Shown: positions 1-7,438 of the stretch, in pieces
Position numbering within the stretch: the first letter of the stretch is position 1
Layout: every line of letters starts with the position of its first letter
DNA from: Bacillota bacterium
Lineage (GTDB): Bacteria > Bacillota > Clostridia > Lachnospirales > Lachnospiraceae
NCBI GenBank assembly: GCA_023414985.1
Contig: JAEZLY010000122.1
Coordinates: forward strand, 1-11,641
Length of the DNA: 11,641 bases
Direction: 5' to 3'
Translations under genes and position numbers: made by a program
The notes under the pieces: model-generated
What the model was told of the DNA's origin: nothing
The model's input: the letters and a program-made list of their open reading frames with translations, nothing else
Database searches by the model: none

Positions 1-1615
1 CAACATCCATTCCGACTCCACGGCCTGAAAATTCAGTCACTTTTTCCTTAGTAGAGAAGCCCGGGAGAAGAATAAGATTGTAGATTTCCTTATCGGTCAT
101 ATCCTCTTCGTTCTTGGTCAGGATTCCGTTTTCCCTTGCTTTCTTCAGTATCTTTTCCTTATTCAATCCTTTTCCGTCATCTCTTACGATGATCAGAACA
201 TCACTTCCGGCATTCTTTGCTTCCAGTGTTATGGTTCCTGACTTCGGTTTTCCCTTAGCCAGTCTTTCCTCTGCACTTTCAATTCCATGATCCACGGAGT
301 TACGGACCAGGTGCATCAGCGGATCAGAAATACGTTCGATGATATTCTTATCTACCTCGGTTTCCTCTCCGATAATATCCAGTTGAACATCCTTGTCAAG
401 CTTCTTGCACATATCACGCACGATACGGTGCATCTTGATAAAGGTTGCTGACAGTGGAACCATTCGGATGGACATAACCATATCCTGCATTTCTCCGGTT
501 ATCTTATTCAGCTGTCTGGCAGCCTTGATAAAATTGTTCAGCTGAAGACCCTTTAGATCCGGATTTTGAATTACCATGGCTTCAGCAATGACCATCTCTC
601 CAACCAGGTCCATCAGCTTGTCCAGTTTCACGACACTGACACTGATGATACTTTGCGTCGTATTGACAGATTGCTGGTCCTTCTCCTGCTGCTCGGTACG
701 GTTAGGACGTTCCTTACCGACTGATACTTCCCTGCCGGTCGGCATCTTAATCGGATTCCCGGTCGGCTGGATTTCCTTTTTCGACAGGCCACTAAGCTCA
801 GTATCCTCCTCCAGCCGAACCAGCTCTAAATCCTTTAAGAATATGGTCTGCATAAAGAATTCATGGATTTCCTTGTAATCCTTCTCCGTCTTCAGTAAAA
901 TCTGAAATCCGTTCTTTCGAATTACCTGAACACTCTCATCACTATCAATAATATCAGCAGGGATGTAAGTAAAGTCTTCAGTAATTTCTTTTAAATTATG
1001 TATAATGGTGTAGGCGCGGATGTTCTCCATCTCACAGCCTTCGTCAAAATGGATGACTGCCTTGAAGGCATTACTTTTTTCCGGTCTGCCGGTAGATGCC
1101 TGGCTGATATAGTACTGTTGTTTCTCTTCTTCAGGCTGGCAGACAGCATATTCTATAGAACCGGATAATGCTCCGGACTTATCCTCGTCGGAATGCTCCT
1201 CAGGCTTCTTCTTAATCTCGTTGAGATAGGTCTTAATCTTCTCCACCAGTTCTTCAGCACTGCCATCTGCAGCAGTATGCCCCTTTATCTTCTCAACCTC
1301 GATCTTGATAAAGTCGACACCTTCCAGAACCAAATCCGATAATTCGGAGTAGTCAACCTCTTCCGGCTTCTCTTTTCGCAGATAGAAGAACAGGTCTTCT
1401 ATGGAATGTGCCAGCTTTGCAATATTATCAAACAGCATCATTGCTGAGGAGCCCTTAATCGTATGCATGATACGGAAAATCTCGTTAATCGCTTCTTCCG
1501 TAAAGTCATTCTCCTTCTCGCTTGACAGGATTGATTGCTCCAGCTGCTCTAAAAGCTGTGAGGTCTCGAAAAGAAACATATCCAGCAAAGGTTCATTCGA
1601 ATATTGATCCGACAT
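1..1615 (-). CDS. cheA: Chemotaxis histidine kinase CheA (3' end cut by window edge)
   Basis: CheA is the cytoplasmic histidine kinase of chemosensory arrays. It autophosphorylates under receptor control and passes phosphate to CheY and CheB. The first 538 codons are visible. An HPt (P1) domain covers about residues 1-105, with the phospho-acceptor His51 in MHTIKGSS. A CheY-binding-like P2 domain covers about 183-268, followed by a Gln/Lys-rich linker. The P3 dimerisation helices start near 322 (SVVKLDKLMDLVGEMV). The P4 ATPase domain shows the N box HLVRNSVDHGIE (435-446), G1 box DDGKG (479-483), and F/G2 boxes PGFSTKE and GRGVGMD (518-537). The rest of P4 and the CheW-like P5 domain lie beyond position 1. 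The ATG at 1615 is preceded by GGGAGGTG with a 5-base gap. The receptor gene ends 40 bases upstream, so the two are probably co-transcribed. Identification is firm. Whether this CheA serves flagellar taxis or another output cannot be told from the window. Confidence 0.96.
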   Translation of the reverse strand, partial: MSDQYSNEPLLDMFLFETSQLLEQLEQSILSSEKENDFTEEAINEIFRIMHTIKGSSAMMLFDNIAKLAHSIEDLFFYLRKEKPEEVDYSELSDLVLEGVDFIKIEVEKIKGHTAADGSAEELVEKIKTYLNEIKKKPEEHSDEDKSGALSGSIEYAVCQPEEEKQQYYISQASTGRPEKSNAFKAVIHFDEGCEMENIRAYTIIHNLKEITEDFTYIPADIIDSDESVQVIRKNGFQILLKTEKDYKEIHEFFMQTIFLKDLELVRLEEDTELSGLSKKEIQPTGNPIKMPTGREVSVGKERPNRTEQQEKDQQSVNTTQSIISVSVVKLDKLMDLVGEMVIAEAMVIQNPDLKGLQLNNFIKAARQLNKITGEMQDMVMSIRMVPLSATFIKMHRIVRDMCKKLDKDVQLDIIGEETEVDKNIIERISDPLMHLVRNSVDHGIESAEERLAKGKPKSGTITLEAKNAGSDVLIIVRDDGKGLNKEKILKKARENGILTKNEEDMTDKEIYNLILLPGFSTKEKVTEFSGRGVGMDV

Positions 1616-1634
1616 TTGATCACCTCCCGTTGTC

Positions 1635-1677
1635 TAATGAATTCTGTAATCCCGATCAATATTTTCCGAATTCATTA
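1635..1677 (-). repeat. 10-bp inverted repeat at the mcp-cheA junction
   Basis: TAATGAATTC and GAATTCATTA form perfect 10-bp arms at 1668-1677 and 1635-1644, around a 23-base loop. On the transcript the first arm lies in the last codons of the receptor gene, the loop contains its stop codon, and the second arm ends about 7 bases before the cheA ribosome binding site. No U-tract follows, so it is not a standard terminator. It could be an mRNA processing or stability element, or could affect cheA translation. Function is inference. Confidence 0.55.
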
Positions 1678-3485
1678 TCGCTTAATATGATTTTGGGAGT
1701 TCCGGGACGTTCCTCAAAGGAGTCGCTATCTGCCTTTCCTTTTGCGGCTTTTTTCATTTGCTCCAGCATTGCCATCACCTCAGGGCTGATCTCATCCTGG
1801 GAGAATTTCCTAACTGCATTCTTCTTCAGCTTATATCTGCTGACAGTATCCTTGAGGATTTCAGCCTGACTTGCGAGTTCTTCACTGGCAGCGGCAGCTT
1901 CTTGCGAGGTAGCTGAATTTGTCTGTACCACTGTGGATACCTGCATGATACCCTGATTGATCTGTGAGATACCCATTGCCTGCTCGTTGGAAGCGATTGC
2001 GATATCATTGACAAGATTAGCAACCTTCTCGACACCCTCCACGATCTTACTTAAAGCAACCGCTGTCTCCTGTGCTATTCTGGTACCGCCTTCTGCTTTC
2101 TTGATGGAGCCTTCGATCATCTCTGTTGTTTCCTTCGCTGCATTTGCAGACCTTGCAGCCAGATTTCTTACTTCTTCCGCTACCACTGCGAAGCCCTTAC
2201 CGTGCTGTCCTGCCCTTGCTGCTTCAACTGCCGCATTTAATGCAAGTATGTTCGTCTGAAAGGCGATATCATCAATTACCTTGATCACCTTGGATATATT
2301 GGCGGAAGCTTCATTGATACCTTCCATCGCTGCAAGCATTTCCTTCATCTGTTCATTACCCTGGATTGCATCCTTCTTAGCAGATACAGCCAGATCGTTT
2401 GCTGTTGTTGCATTCTTTGCGTTTTGATCAGTCTGAGAAGAGATTTCCTCTAAGGATGCAGTTAATTCTTCTACGGAGGAAGCCTGTTCTGTAGCTCCTT
2501 GTGATAGTGCGATACTGGAAGACGATATCTGTTTTGCTCCTGATGCAACCTGATCAGAAGCTGCTGCTATATTGGAGAGGATATCATTGTTATTGGTAAC
2601 CATCTCGGACAGCTTCTTACCCAGCAGATCGTTCTCTGATTTCACCTCAACATCCACTGTTAAGTCACCGGAAGCAATCCGCTCTGCAGCGTGAGCCTGT
2701 CCACGGATATTGTTGACCATCCTGCCGAAGGATTCTGCCAGCTTACCGATCTCATCCCTGCTTTGATAATCTACCTTAACATTGACATCACCGAGAGCCA
2801 GTTTATCTGCGGCACTTACTACCTGACCGACAGGTTTACTGATACTTCCGGCAATAATAATACCAAGAACAATTGCAAGGATGACAGATATGGAGATAAT
2901 CACAATCATAAGTTGGGTCAATCCCTGATAACTTGCCTCTGTGTCAGCCAGATGTTGTGCTGCCGTCTTAGTATTATAATCTACCAAGGCATCCACTGAC
3001 GCTTCTGCTTTTAATCTGGCATCCGTCGTCAGTTGTACTGTAGCCATTGCCCCATCATAATCCTTCTGTCCAATTAGATCCAAATTCTTATTGCGGATCT
3101 CTCTATAGGTTTTCAGATCTGCTTGAACAGTATCATATAGAGCTTTTTCTTCCTCTGTTTCAATTGTTTTTTCGAAATTTGCTAAAATTTCATTATCAGC
3201 ATTGACCATAGCCGTGATATTATCATACCGTTCCTGATATTTCTCCGGCTTCTGTTCATAAAGTGCATAGACATGGCTGACACGGATAACCTCGAGGTTG
3301 AACTGAAGCTGTTTCAAATCAACCGTAGGAAGGAAATTTTCAGAATACATCTTTTCACTGGTTCGATGCATGGAGCCCATGTTAATAACGCCGATTACAC
3401 CGACTGTAGCTGTTAATACCGCTAAAATAAAAAATCCAATAATTAGTTTGGTACGAATTTTTAAATTCCTGTACATTTTCATCAT
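1656..3485 (-). CDS. Methyl-accepting chemotaxis protein (transmembrane receptor)
   Basis: This is a membrane chemoreceptor that senses an extracellular signal and controls CheA through a cytoplasmic coiled coil. It has 609 residues. TM1 is at about 14-36. An extracellular region of about 155 residues (37-190), helical in character, resembles the four-helix-bundle MCP sensor class rather than Cache. TM2 is at about 192-213. A HAMP domain follows (DEIGKLAESFGRMV near 244-257), then what looks like a second HAMP (IASGDLTVDVEV to DLLGKKLSEMV, 270-296). The signalling hairpin tip is unmistakable at 406-443 (DIAFQTNILALNAAVEAARAG, then GKGFAVVAEEVRNLA). Methylation-helix-like segments flank it (VEELTASLEEI near 338; AAAASEELASQAEIL near 530). 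A polar tail of about 55 residues ends in EFGKY, without an NWETF-type CheR pentapeptide. The ATG at 3485 sits 8 bases after AGGAGG. A consensus promoter lies upstream and cheA follows directly. The ligand cannot be inferred. Confidence 0.96.
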   Translation of the reverse strand: MMKMYRNLKIRTKLIIGFFILAVLTATVGVIGVINMGSMHRTSEKMYSENFLPTVDLKQLQFNLEVIRVSHVYALYEQKPEKYQERYDNITAMVNADNEILANFEKTIETEEEKALYDTVQADLKTYREIRNKNLDLIGQKDYDGAMATVQLTTDARLKAEASVDALVDYNTKTAAQHLADTEASYQGLTQLMIVIISISVILAIVLGIIIAGSISKPVGQVVSAADKLALGDVNVKVDYQSRDEIGKLAESFGRMVNNIRGQAHAAERIASGDLTVDVEVKSENDLLGKKLSEMVTNNNDILSNIAAASDQVASGAKQISSSSIALSQGATEQASSVEELTASLEEISSQTDQNAKNATTANDLAVSAKKDAIQGNEQMKEMLAAMEGINEASANISKVIKVIDDIAFQTNILALNAAVEAARAGQHGKGFAVVAEEVRNLAARSANAAKETTEMIEGSIKKAEGGTRIAQETAVALSKIVEGVEKVANLVNDIAIASNEQAMGISQINQGIMQVSTVVQTNSATSQEAAAASEELASQAEILKDTVSRYKLKKNAVRKFSQDEISPEVMAMLEQMKKAAKGKADSDSFEERPGTPKIILSDNEFGKY

Positions 3486-3667
3486 ACTTGTTGCCTCCTT
3501 TTACTTCTTTCGTTTTAGTCTGCTGCATCTTTGTGCAAGAAAAATGCGGCCTTGGTTGGGGGAATATACAACTGTTTTAAAAATTATATTTAAACCGTTA
3601 TTGCGGTATAAATACCATATGTTCCATATTTTTACTTCATGCGTAGTAAACGCTTACTCCTCTATCT
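3486..3667 (-). other. 5' leader of the mcp-cheA transcript
   Basis: About 180 bases separate the predicted transcription start (about 3667) from the receptor ATG. The leader is AT-rich with only short possible stems, for example GCGT/ACGC (3641-3653), ATATG/CATAT, and ACCG/CGGT. I do not recognise a c-di-GMP, purine or other known riboswitch core, nor a credible small ORF with a ribosome binding site. The AGGAGG at 3494-3499 is the receptor's ribosome binding site. A TATAAT-like string inside the leader lacks a matching -35. Confidence 0.4.
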
Positions 3668-3673
3668 GTTTTC

Positions 3674-3702
3674 ATTATATCCATTGTATACCATTTTGTC
3701 AA
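3674..3702 (-). promoter_or_regulatory. Near-perfect sigma-A promoter for mcp-cheA
   Basis: Read on the minus strand, TTGACA (3697-3702) and TATAAT (3674-3679) are separated by exactly 17 bases. This is a full match to the housekeeping sigma-70/sigma-A consensus, with transcription expected to start near 3667. It lies about 70 bases past the hisS terminator and points at the receptor gene, so the chemosensory unit is transcribed independently of the hisS operon. No sigma-D (flagellar) promoter pattern was seen in the same gap. Confidence 0.85.
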
Positions 3703-3770
3703 TACATGCCCTCTGGAGTCGAATTATTAAAATTTTATGTAGTTTCTTATCTAGGTATAAAGAACCACAT

Positions 3771-3821
3771 AAAAATAACAGCCTTTTTGTCCGGAGCTAT
3801 TCTCCGGCCAAAAAGGCTGTT
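3771..3821 (-). terminator. Strong intrinsic terminator after hisS
   Basis: On the minus strand two 20-base arms (3802-3821 and 3777-3796) pair with one internal mismatch around a 5-base loop (3797-3801). The loop-proximal part is GC-rich (CCGGAG/CTCCGG). The hairpin is followed by one A and then TTTTT (3771-3775). On the plus strand no T-run follows the stem, so it acts for minus-strand transcription. It closes the apt-relA-hemZ-hisS operon and insulates it from the mcp promoter. Confidence 0.92.
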
Positions 3822-3908
3822 GTATTGTGTATTGGATTTTCTTTCCCGGTAAAATCCCGGGTTCCCTTGCTCTATTCAATTTCTACCTAACATTATTGGA
3901 TCATACGC
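3822..3908 (-). other. 3' untranslated stretch between hisS and its terminator
   Basis: These 87 non-coding bases between the hisS stop and the terminator stem contain one small hairpin (CCCGG/CCGGG around a 7-base loop, near 3845-3861) with no clear T-run after it. Plus-strand reading frames crossing the 3370-3890 region have no plausible start context or recognisable protein features. I treat the stretch as a 3' UTR. Confidence 0.5.
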
Positions 3909-5153
3909 TTACAGGAACAGCTCCGCCAGCTGATCTAAGGACACCTCTGTCTGTTCCCCTGTCTCCATGTTTTTGACGTTTGCTTTATTATTCGCAAGCT
4001 CATCTGCACCGATGATCACTGTATTCTTCGCTCCGATTTTGTTTGCATATTTCATCTGGGCTTTCACGCTTCGATCCATGTAATCGGTTTCGACGATCAC
4101 ACCGGCTGTCCTCAGCTGCTGTACCAGTCGGAAGGCCTCTGCCTTTGCCTCCTTGCCGAGAATTCCGATATATAATTCCACTGCCGGCTCCGCCTCAAGC
4201 TCTACGCCTTCTGACGCCAGCTCGTTAATGATACGTTCAATACCAAACCCAAAGCCGACCGCGGGAATATCCTGCTTCTCATCAATTTCATGGATCAGAT
4301 TATCATATCTGCCTCCGCCGCACAGTGTAAAGCCTTCGGCATTGATAAACTCGAATACTGTCTTTGTATAGTAATCCAGTCCTCTGACTATTCCTGTATC
4401 CACCTCAAAGGGAATCGAGAGTGCTGTCAGCAGGCTCTTTAATTCTTCAAAATGATTGCTGCATTCCTCGTCAAGATATTCGATGGTTCTGGGTGCATCC
4501 TTCACAATCGTCTTGCAGGTCGGAACCTTACAGTCGATAACACGAAGGGGATTCTTCAGCATTCTCTCCCGACAGGTCGGACACAGCTGATCCTCATACT
4601 TTCTCAAATAGGTCAGAAGTGCTTCATTATAGGTTTTTCGGCAATTACCGCAGCCGATGCTGTTAATATGAAGCTTCGCTCCTTTGATTCCCAGTTCTTT
4701 CAGGAACTGGGTCAGCAAGGATATGAGCTCCACTTCTGCCAACGGACTGGCGGAACCCAGGAATTCGATGCCAAACTGATGATGCTGGCGAAGTCTTCCG
4801 CTTTGAGGATTCTCATAACGGAATGCCTGAGTAATATAGAATAGCTTTGTTGGCTGACTTTCTGCGAACAGGCTGTTCTCTAAGTAGGCACGGACAGCAC
4901 CTGCCGTTCCTTCCGGTTTTAATGTAATACTGCGGTTTCCCTTATCGTCAAAGGTGTACATTTCCTTCTGGACGACGTCCGTTGTCTCACCCACGCTCCG
5001 CTGGAACAAAATTGTATGTTCAAAGGCAGGTGTGATAATTTCCTTAATATTATAGGCTTTGCAGATACGTCTTGCAATTCCTTCGATGATGGTACGCTTG
5101 TACATATTGGAGCCATACCAGTCCTGGGTACCCTTCGGTCTCTGTGTAATCAT
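3909..5153 (-). CDS. hisS: Histidyl-tRNA synthetase
   Basis: This is a class II aminoacyl-tRNA synthetase that activates histidine with ATP and charges tRNA-His. Its 414 residues are the normal bacterial length. Visible hallmarks are the N-terminal RPKGTQDW, the class II motif 2 FRYENPQSGRLRQHHQFG (111-128), the HisRS-specific loops RGLDYYT (257-263) and GGGRYDNL (279-286), motif 3 GFGFGIERI (300-308), and a C-terminal anticodon-binding domain from about 325. The insertion region carries three Cys pairs: C168/C171, C191/C194 and C208/C213. They look like a metal-binding knuckle, and similar Cys are, to my recollection, present in some clostridial HisRS. The ATG at 5153 follows GGAGGA by about 5 bases. 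hemZ ends 30 bases upstream, so hisS is the last gene of the operon, and a strong terminator follows. Its presence with relA fits a translation and stringent-response operon. No T-box leader fits in the short gap. Confidence 0.98.
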   Translation of the reverse strand: MITQRPKGTQDWYGSNMYKRTIIEGIARRICKAYNIKEIITPAFEHTILFQRSVGETTDVVQKEMYTFDDKGNRSITLKPEGTAGAVRAYLENSLFAESQPTKLFYITQAFRYENPQSGRLRQHHQFGIEFLGSASPLAEVELISLLTQFLKELGIKGAKLHINSIGCGNCRKTYNEALLTYLRKYEDQLCPTCRERMLKNPLRVIDCKVPTCKTIVKDAPRTIEYLDEECSNHFEELKSLLTALSIPFEVDTGIVRGLDYYTKTVFEFINAEGFTLCGGGRYDNLIHEIDEKQDIPAVGFGFGIERIINELASEGVELEAEPAVELYIGILGKEAKAEAFRLVQQLRTAGVIVETDYMDRSVKAQMKYANKIGAKNTVIIGADELANNKANVKNMETGEQTEVSLDQLAELFL

Positions 5154-5183
5154 CTTCGTCCTCCGTTCTATCGCATTCGTTAT

Positions 5184-6671
5184 TTATATTATATTATTTT
5201 CAAGAAAATGTCGTTTCCGTTCTATCATCTCATCGATTCGATTGATGTAGTCCATTACACTTTTTACATTATCAACCCGTTCAATGCGGTTCTCCAGGTG
5301 AAATACGAATTTCGACATTCCGCCAGCGCCCAGTGCCAGGATCGTCTGTTTTTCTTCCATGATCAGAATATTGTACAGACCCTCTTTCCCGAACTTCGAA
5401 TATCCGATATTCTCGAGGTTATCTGCCATATTCTTCTGCCGATAGAGATAATAAGGTAGATAAGAATTCTCCCTTGCGAATTCTATCGTCTTTTCCAGCA
5501 TGGCAGATACATCGGAGGCCTGAATCGCGGCATAGCTTTCCTTTTCCTGATTCAGTCTTGCCGCACGTTTGATTGCCAGGGTATGCACGGTAAGGCTTTC
5601 CGGCTCAAATTTTTGAATTTGGTTCAGGGTATCAACGACATCCTGAACCTGTTCTCCCGGAAGGCCCAGAATCAAATCCATGTTGATATTATCGTGTCCG
5701 GACTCTCTTGCAAGTCGGATTGCTTCCTTCACCTGTACTACTGTGTGTTTTCTACCGATCAGATCCAGTGTCTTCTGCTGCATACTCTGCGGATTGATGG
5801 AGATGCGGTCAACACCCCATTTTTTCAGTACGTCAAGCTTCTCCCGCGTGATACTGTCCGGCCTTCCGGCCTCCACGCAGAATTCCTTCACATGGGTAAA
5901 GTCAAACTGTTCCCTGACCAGACCCAGGAGAGCATTCAACTGCTCAGCCGACAGAGTGGTCGGTGTACCTCCGCCCAGATATACGGTTGTAAGCTTCTTG
6001 CCGGGGAAGCAGGTAGCTGCATATCGGATCTCCTTCTCAAGAGCCTTCAGATATTGCTCTACATAATCCGCATATTTTGTGACTGAATAAGAAGTAAAGG
6101 AACAGTAAAGGCAGGTGCTCGGGCAAAAAGGAATTCCGATATAGAGGCTGTACCCCTCCTGATAGTCCATGTTCTTCAGAAGCCAAAGCTCTCTGTTCGC
6201 AATCTCTATACTCATAGCGATCTTCTCTTCCGAGCACAGATATTCCTTCTTCATGTGCTTATCAATTGCTTCCTCGTTCTCACCCTGCTCTATCAATTCA
6301 TAGACCAGCTTTGTAGGGCGAATACCGGTTAAGATCCCCCAGGAAAGCTCCTTCCCTGTCAATTCGGAAAGACTTGAATACAGGAAACGCTTCATTGAAT
6401 TCTTAAATTGGGGTTTCGGAAGCAATTCCTCCAGGATCAGAGAATTTCTGACCGGAGCCTTGTCCATCTCTGCAGCAGATAATGTGATCCGATCCTCCGA
6501 CACTTCCAGCTCAAGTAAAAGCTCAGCTTTACCAACCTCCGGCCCGGAGGTCTGAAGCTCTCTCCATTCATTTCTTTCATATATCTTAATCCCCTCTGAG
6601 GGATAAAATGCCTTTACCAAAGGGTAAACATCATTTTCATATGCTTTATCCGATAATATTATCTCTATCAT
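5184..6671 (-). CDS. hemZ: HemZ-family radical SAM protein (annotated coproporphyrinogen dehydrogenase)
   Basis: This is an oxygen-independent coproporphyrinogen III oxidase-like radical SAM protein of 495 residues. Its N-terminal extension of about 170 residues is typical of HemZ and absent from HemN and HemW. The radical-SAM cluster motif is FCPSTCLYC, with Cys183, Cys187 and Cys190 (CX3CX2C). SAM-binding YLGGGTPTTLS follows (231-241), then SINPQSMQ (291-298) and DLILGLPGE (332-340), all characteristic of the HemN/HemW/HemZ superfamily. The residue at the position of E. coli HemN Cys71 is Phe192, so the fourth Cys needed for HemN catalysis is missing. The true reaction is therefore uncertain, and heme synthesis should not be assumed. 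The ATG at 6671 follows AGGAG with a 4-base gap. The gene sits 60 bases after the metallo-hydrolase gene and 30 before hisS. Family assignment is strong; function is only by family name. Confidence 0.9.
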   Translation of the reverse strand: MIEIILSDKAYENDVYPLVKAFYPSEGIKIYERNEWRELQTSGPEVGKAELLLELEVSEDRITLSAAEMDKAPVRNSLILEELLPKPQFKNSMKRFLYSSLSELTGKELSWGILTGIRPTKLVYELIEQGENEEAIDKHMKKEYLCSEEKIAMSIEIANRELWLLKNMDYQEGYSLYIGIPFCPSTCLYCSFTSYSVTKYADYVEQYLKALEKEIRYAATCFPGKKLTTVYLGGGTPTTLSAEQLNALLGLVREQFDFTHVKEFCVEAGRPDSITREKLDVLKKWGVDRISINPQSMQQKTLDLIGRKHTVVQVKEAIRLARESGHDNINMDLILGLPGEQVQDVVDTLNQIQKFEPESLTVHTLAIKRAARLNQEKESYAAIQASDVSAMLEKTIEFARENSYLPYYLYRQKNMADNLENIGYSKFGKEGLYNILIMEEKQTILALGAGGMSKFVFHLENRIERVDNVKSVMDYINRIDEMIERKRHFLENNII

Positions 6672-6731
6672 GTTTCTCCTGTCTTTCCTGTGCAGCGTGT
6701 ACTCCGACCAGAAACAGACTCTTTATTTTCT

Positions 6732-7424
6732 CTACATCCCTTCATAGGGATCCCAGCCCGGTGACAGATAGATATTGTTGTCACGCTCGTATCCGATCGT
6801 AGTGGAAGGACCATGGCCTGGATAAACCTCCACCTCATCCTCCAGAATCATCAGCTTGTTACAGATGGACTCTACCAGCTGGTTGCCGTCGCCCGTCGGA
6901 AGATCGTATCTTCCGATATCCCCACGGAACAGGGTATCTCCGCTGATCAGCAGATGATGTCCGGTAAAGTAATAGCAGGTTCCACCGGCAGTATGCCCGG
7001 GGGTATGGATGACTCGGATCGTAAAGCCTGCAAGCTGTAATACCTGCTGATCTTTCAGAAGTTCATCCGGCTTCAGAGAACATTCTTTGCGGAATTGGTC
7101 CGAGGCATTCAGCTTCACATCAGCCAGAAGTCCTGTCTCAGCTTCGTGGGCATAAACTGGCGCATGGGTCTTTTCCTTCAGATCGGAAGCCGCCAGAATA
7201 TGGTCAAAATGACCATGTGTGAGAAGAATTGCTTTACACACAAGGTCATTTGCCTTCAGATACTGTTCTATTCTCTCGGCTCTGTCTGCCGGGTCAAAAC
7301 AAAGCGCTTCCCTGGTTTCTTTGTTGCTGATGATATAGCAATTCGTCTGAACCATACCGAGTACAAGGGTTTCCATTACTAAATTACTCATACAGGTAAC
7401 CAAATCCTTTCCCTTCGATTTCAT
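6732..7424 (-). CDS. Metallo-beta-lactamase-fold hydrolase (glyoxalase II-like)
   Basis: This is a small soluble hydrolase of 230 residues with a complete dinuclear metal site. The THGHFDH motif supplies His70, His72, Asp74 and His75. TPGHT supplies His144, SGDTLF supplies Asp163, and YPGHG supplies His204. The size and the motif spacing match the single-domain glyoxalase II-like (YcbL-type) group, whose members hydrolyse S-lactoylglutathione-like thioesters or are uncharacterised. The substrate here is unknown. The ATG at 7424 has AGGA 8 bases upstream and lies 14 bases after the relA stop. Starts at 7391 or 7376 would give the compact N-terminus usual in the family (METLVLGMVQTNCY) but have poor ribosome binding sites. 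The gene is tightly packed between relA and hemZ, and this neighbourhood is shared by many clostridia. Confidence 0.92.
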   Translation of the reverse strand: MKSKGKDLVTCMSNLVMETLVLGMVQTNCYIISNKETREALCFDPADRAERIEQYLKANDLVCKAILLTHGHFDHILAASDLKEKTHAPVYAHEAETGLLADVKLNASDQFRKECSLKPDELLKDQQVLQLAGFTIRVIHTPGHTAGGTCYYFTGHHLLISGDTLFRGDIGRYDLPTGDGNQLVESICNKLMILEDEVEVYPGHGPSTTIGYERDNNIYLSPGWDPYEGM

Positions 7425-7438
7425 TACTCCATTCCTAT

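Noticed and set aside
3490..3520. Small minus-strand frame starting at an ATG about 30 bases before mcp
   Set aside because: It has no ribosome binding site and runs out of frame into the receptor gene.
3570..3620. TATAAT-like string within the mcp leader as a second promoter
   Set aside because: The hexamer at the right distance (TTATAC) is a poor -35, while a full-consensus promoter lies just upstream.
3486..3667. c-di-GMP riboswitch in the chemoreceptor leader
   Set aside because: The conserved GEMM-type core and tetraloop-receptor pattern are not visible.
3370..3852. Long plus-strand open frame across the mcp 5' end and the mcp-hisS gap
   Set aside because: It lies antisense to the receptor start, its promoter and the hisS terminator, has no ribosome binding site, and shows no recognisable protein features.
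5583..6086. Plus-strand open frame of 167 codons inside hemZ
   Set aside because: It is antisense to the conserved radical-SAM core of hemZ, with low-quality composition. It is a coding shadow.
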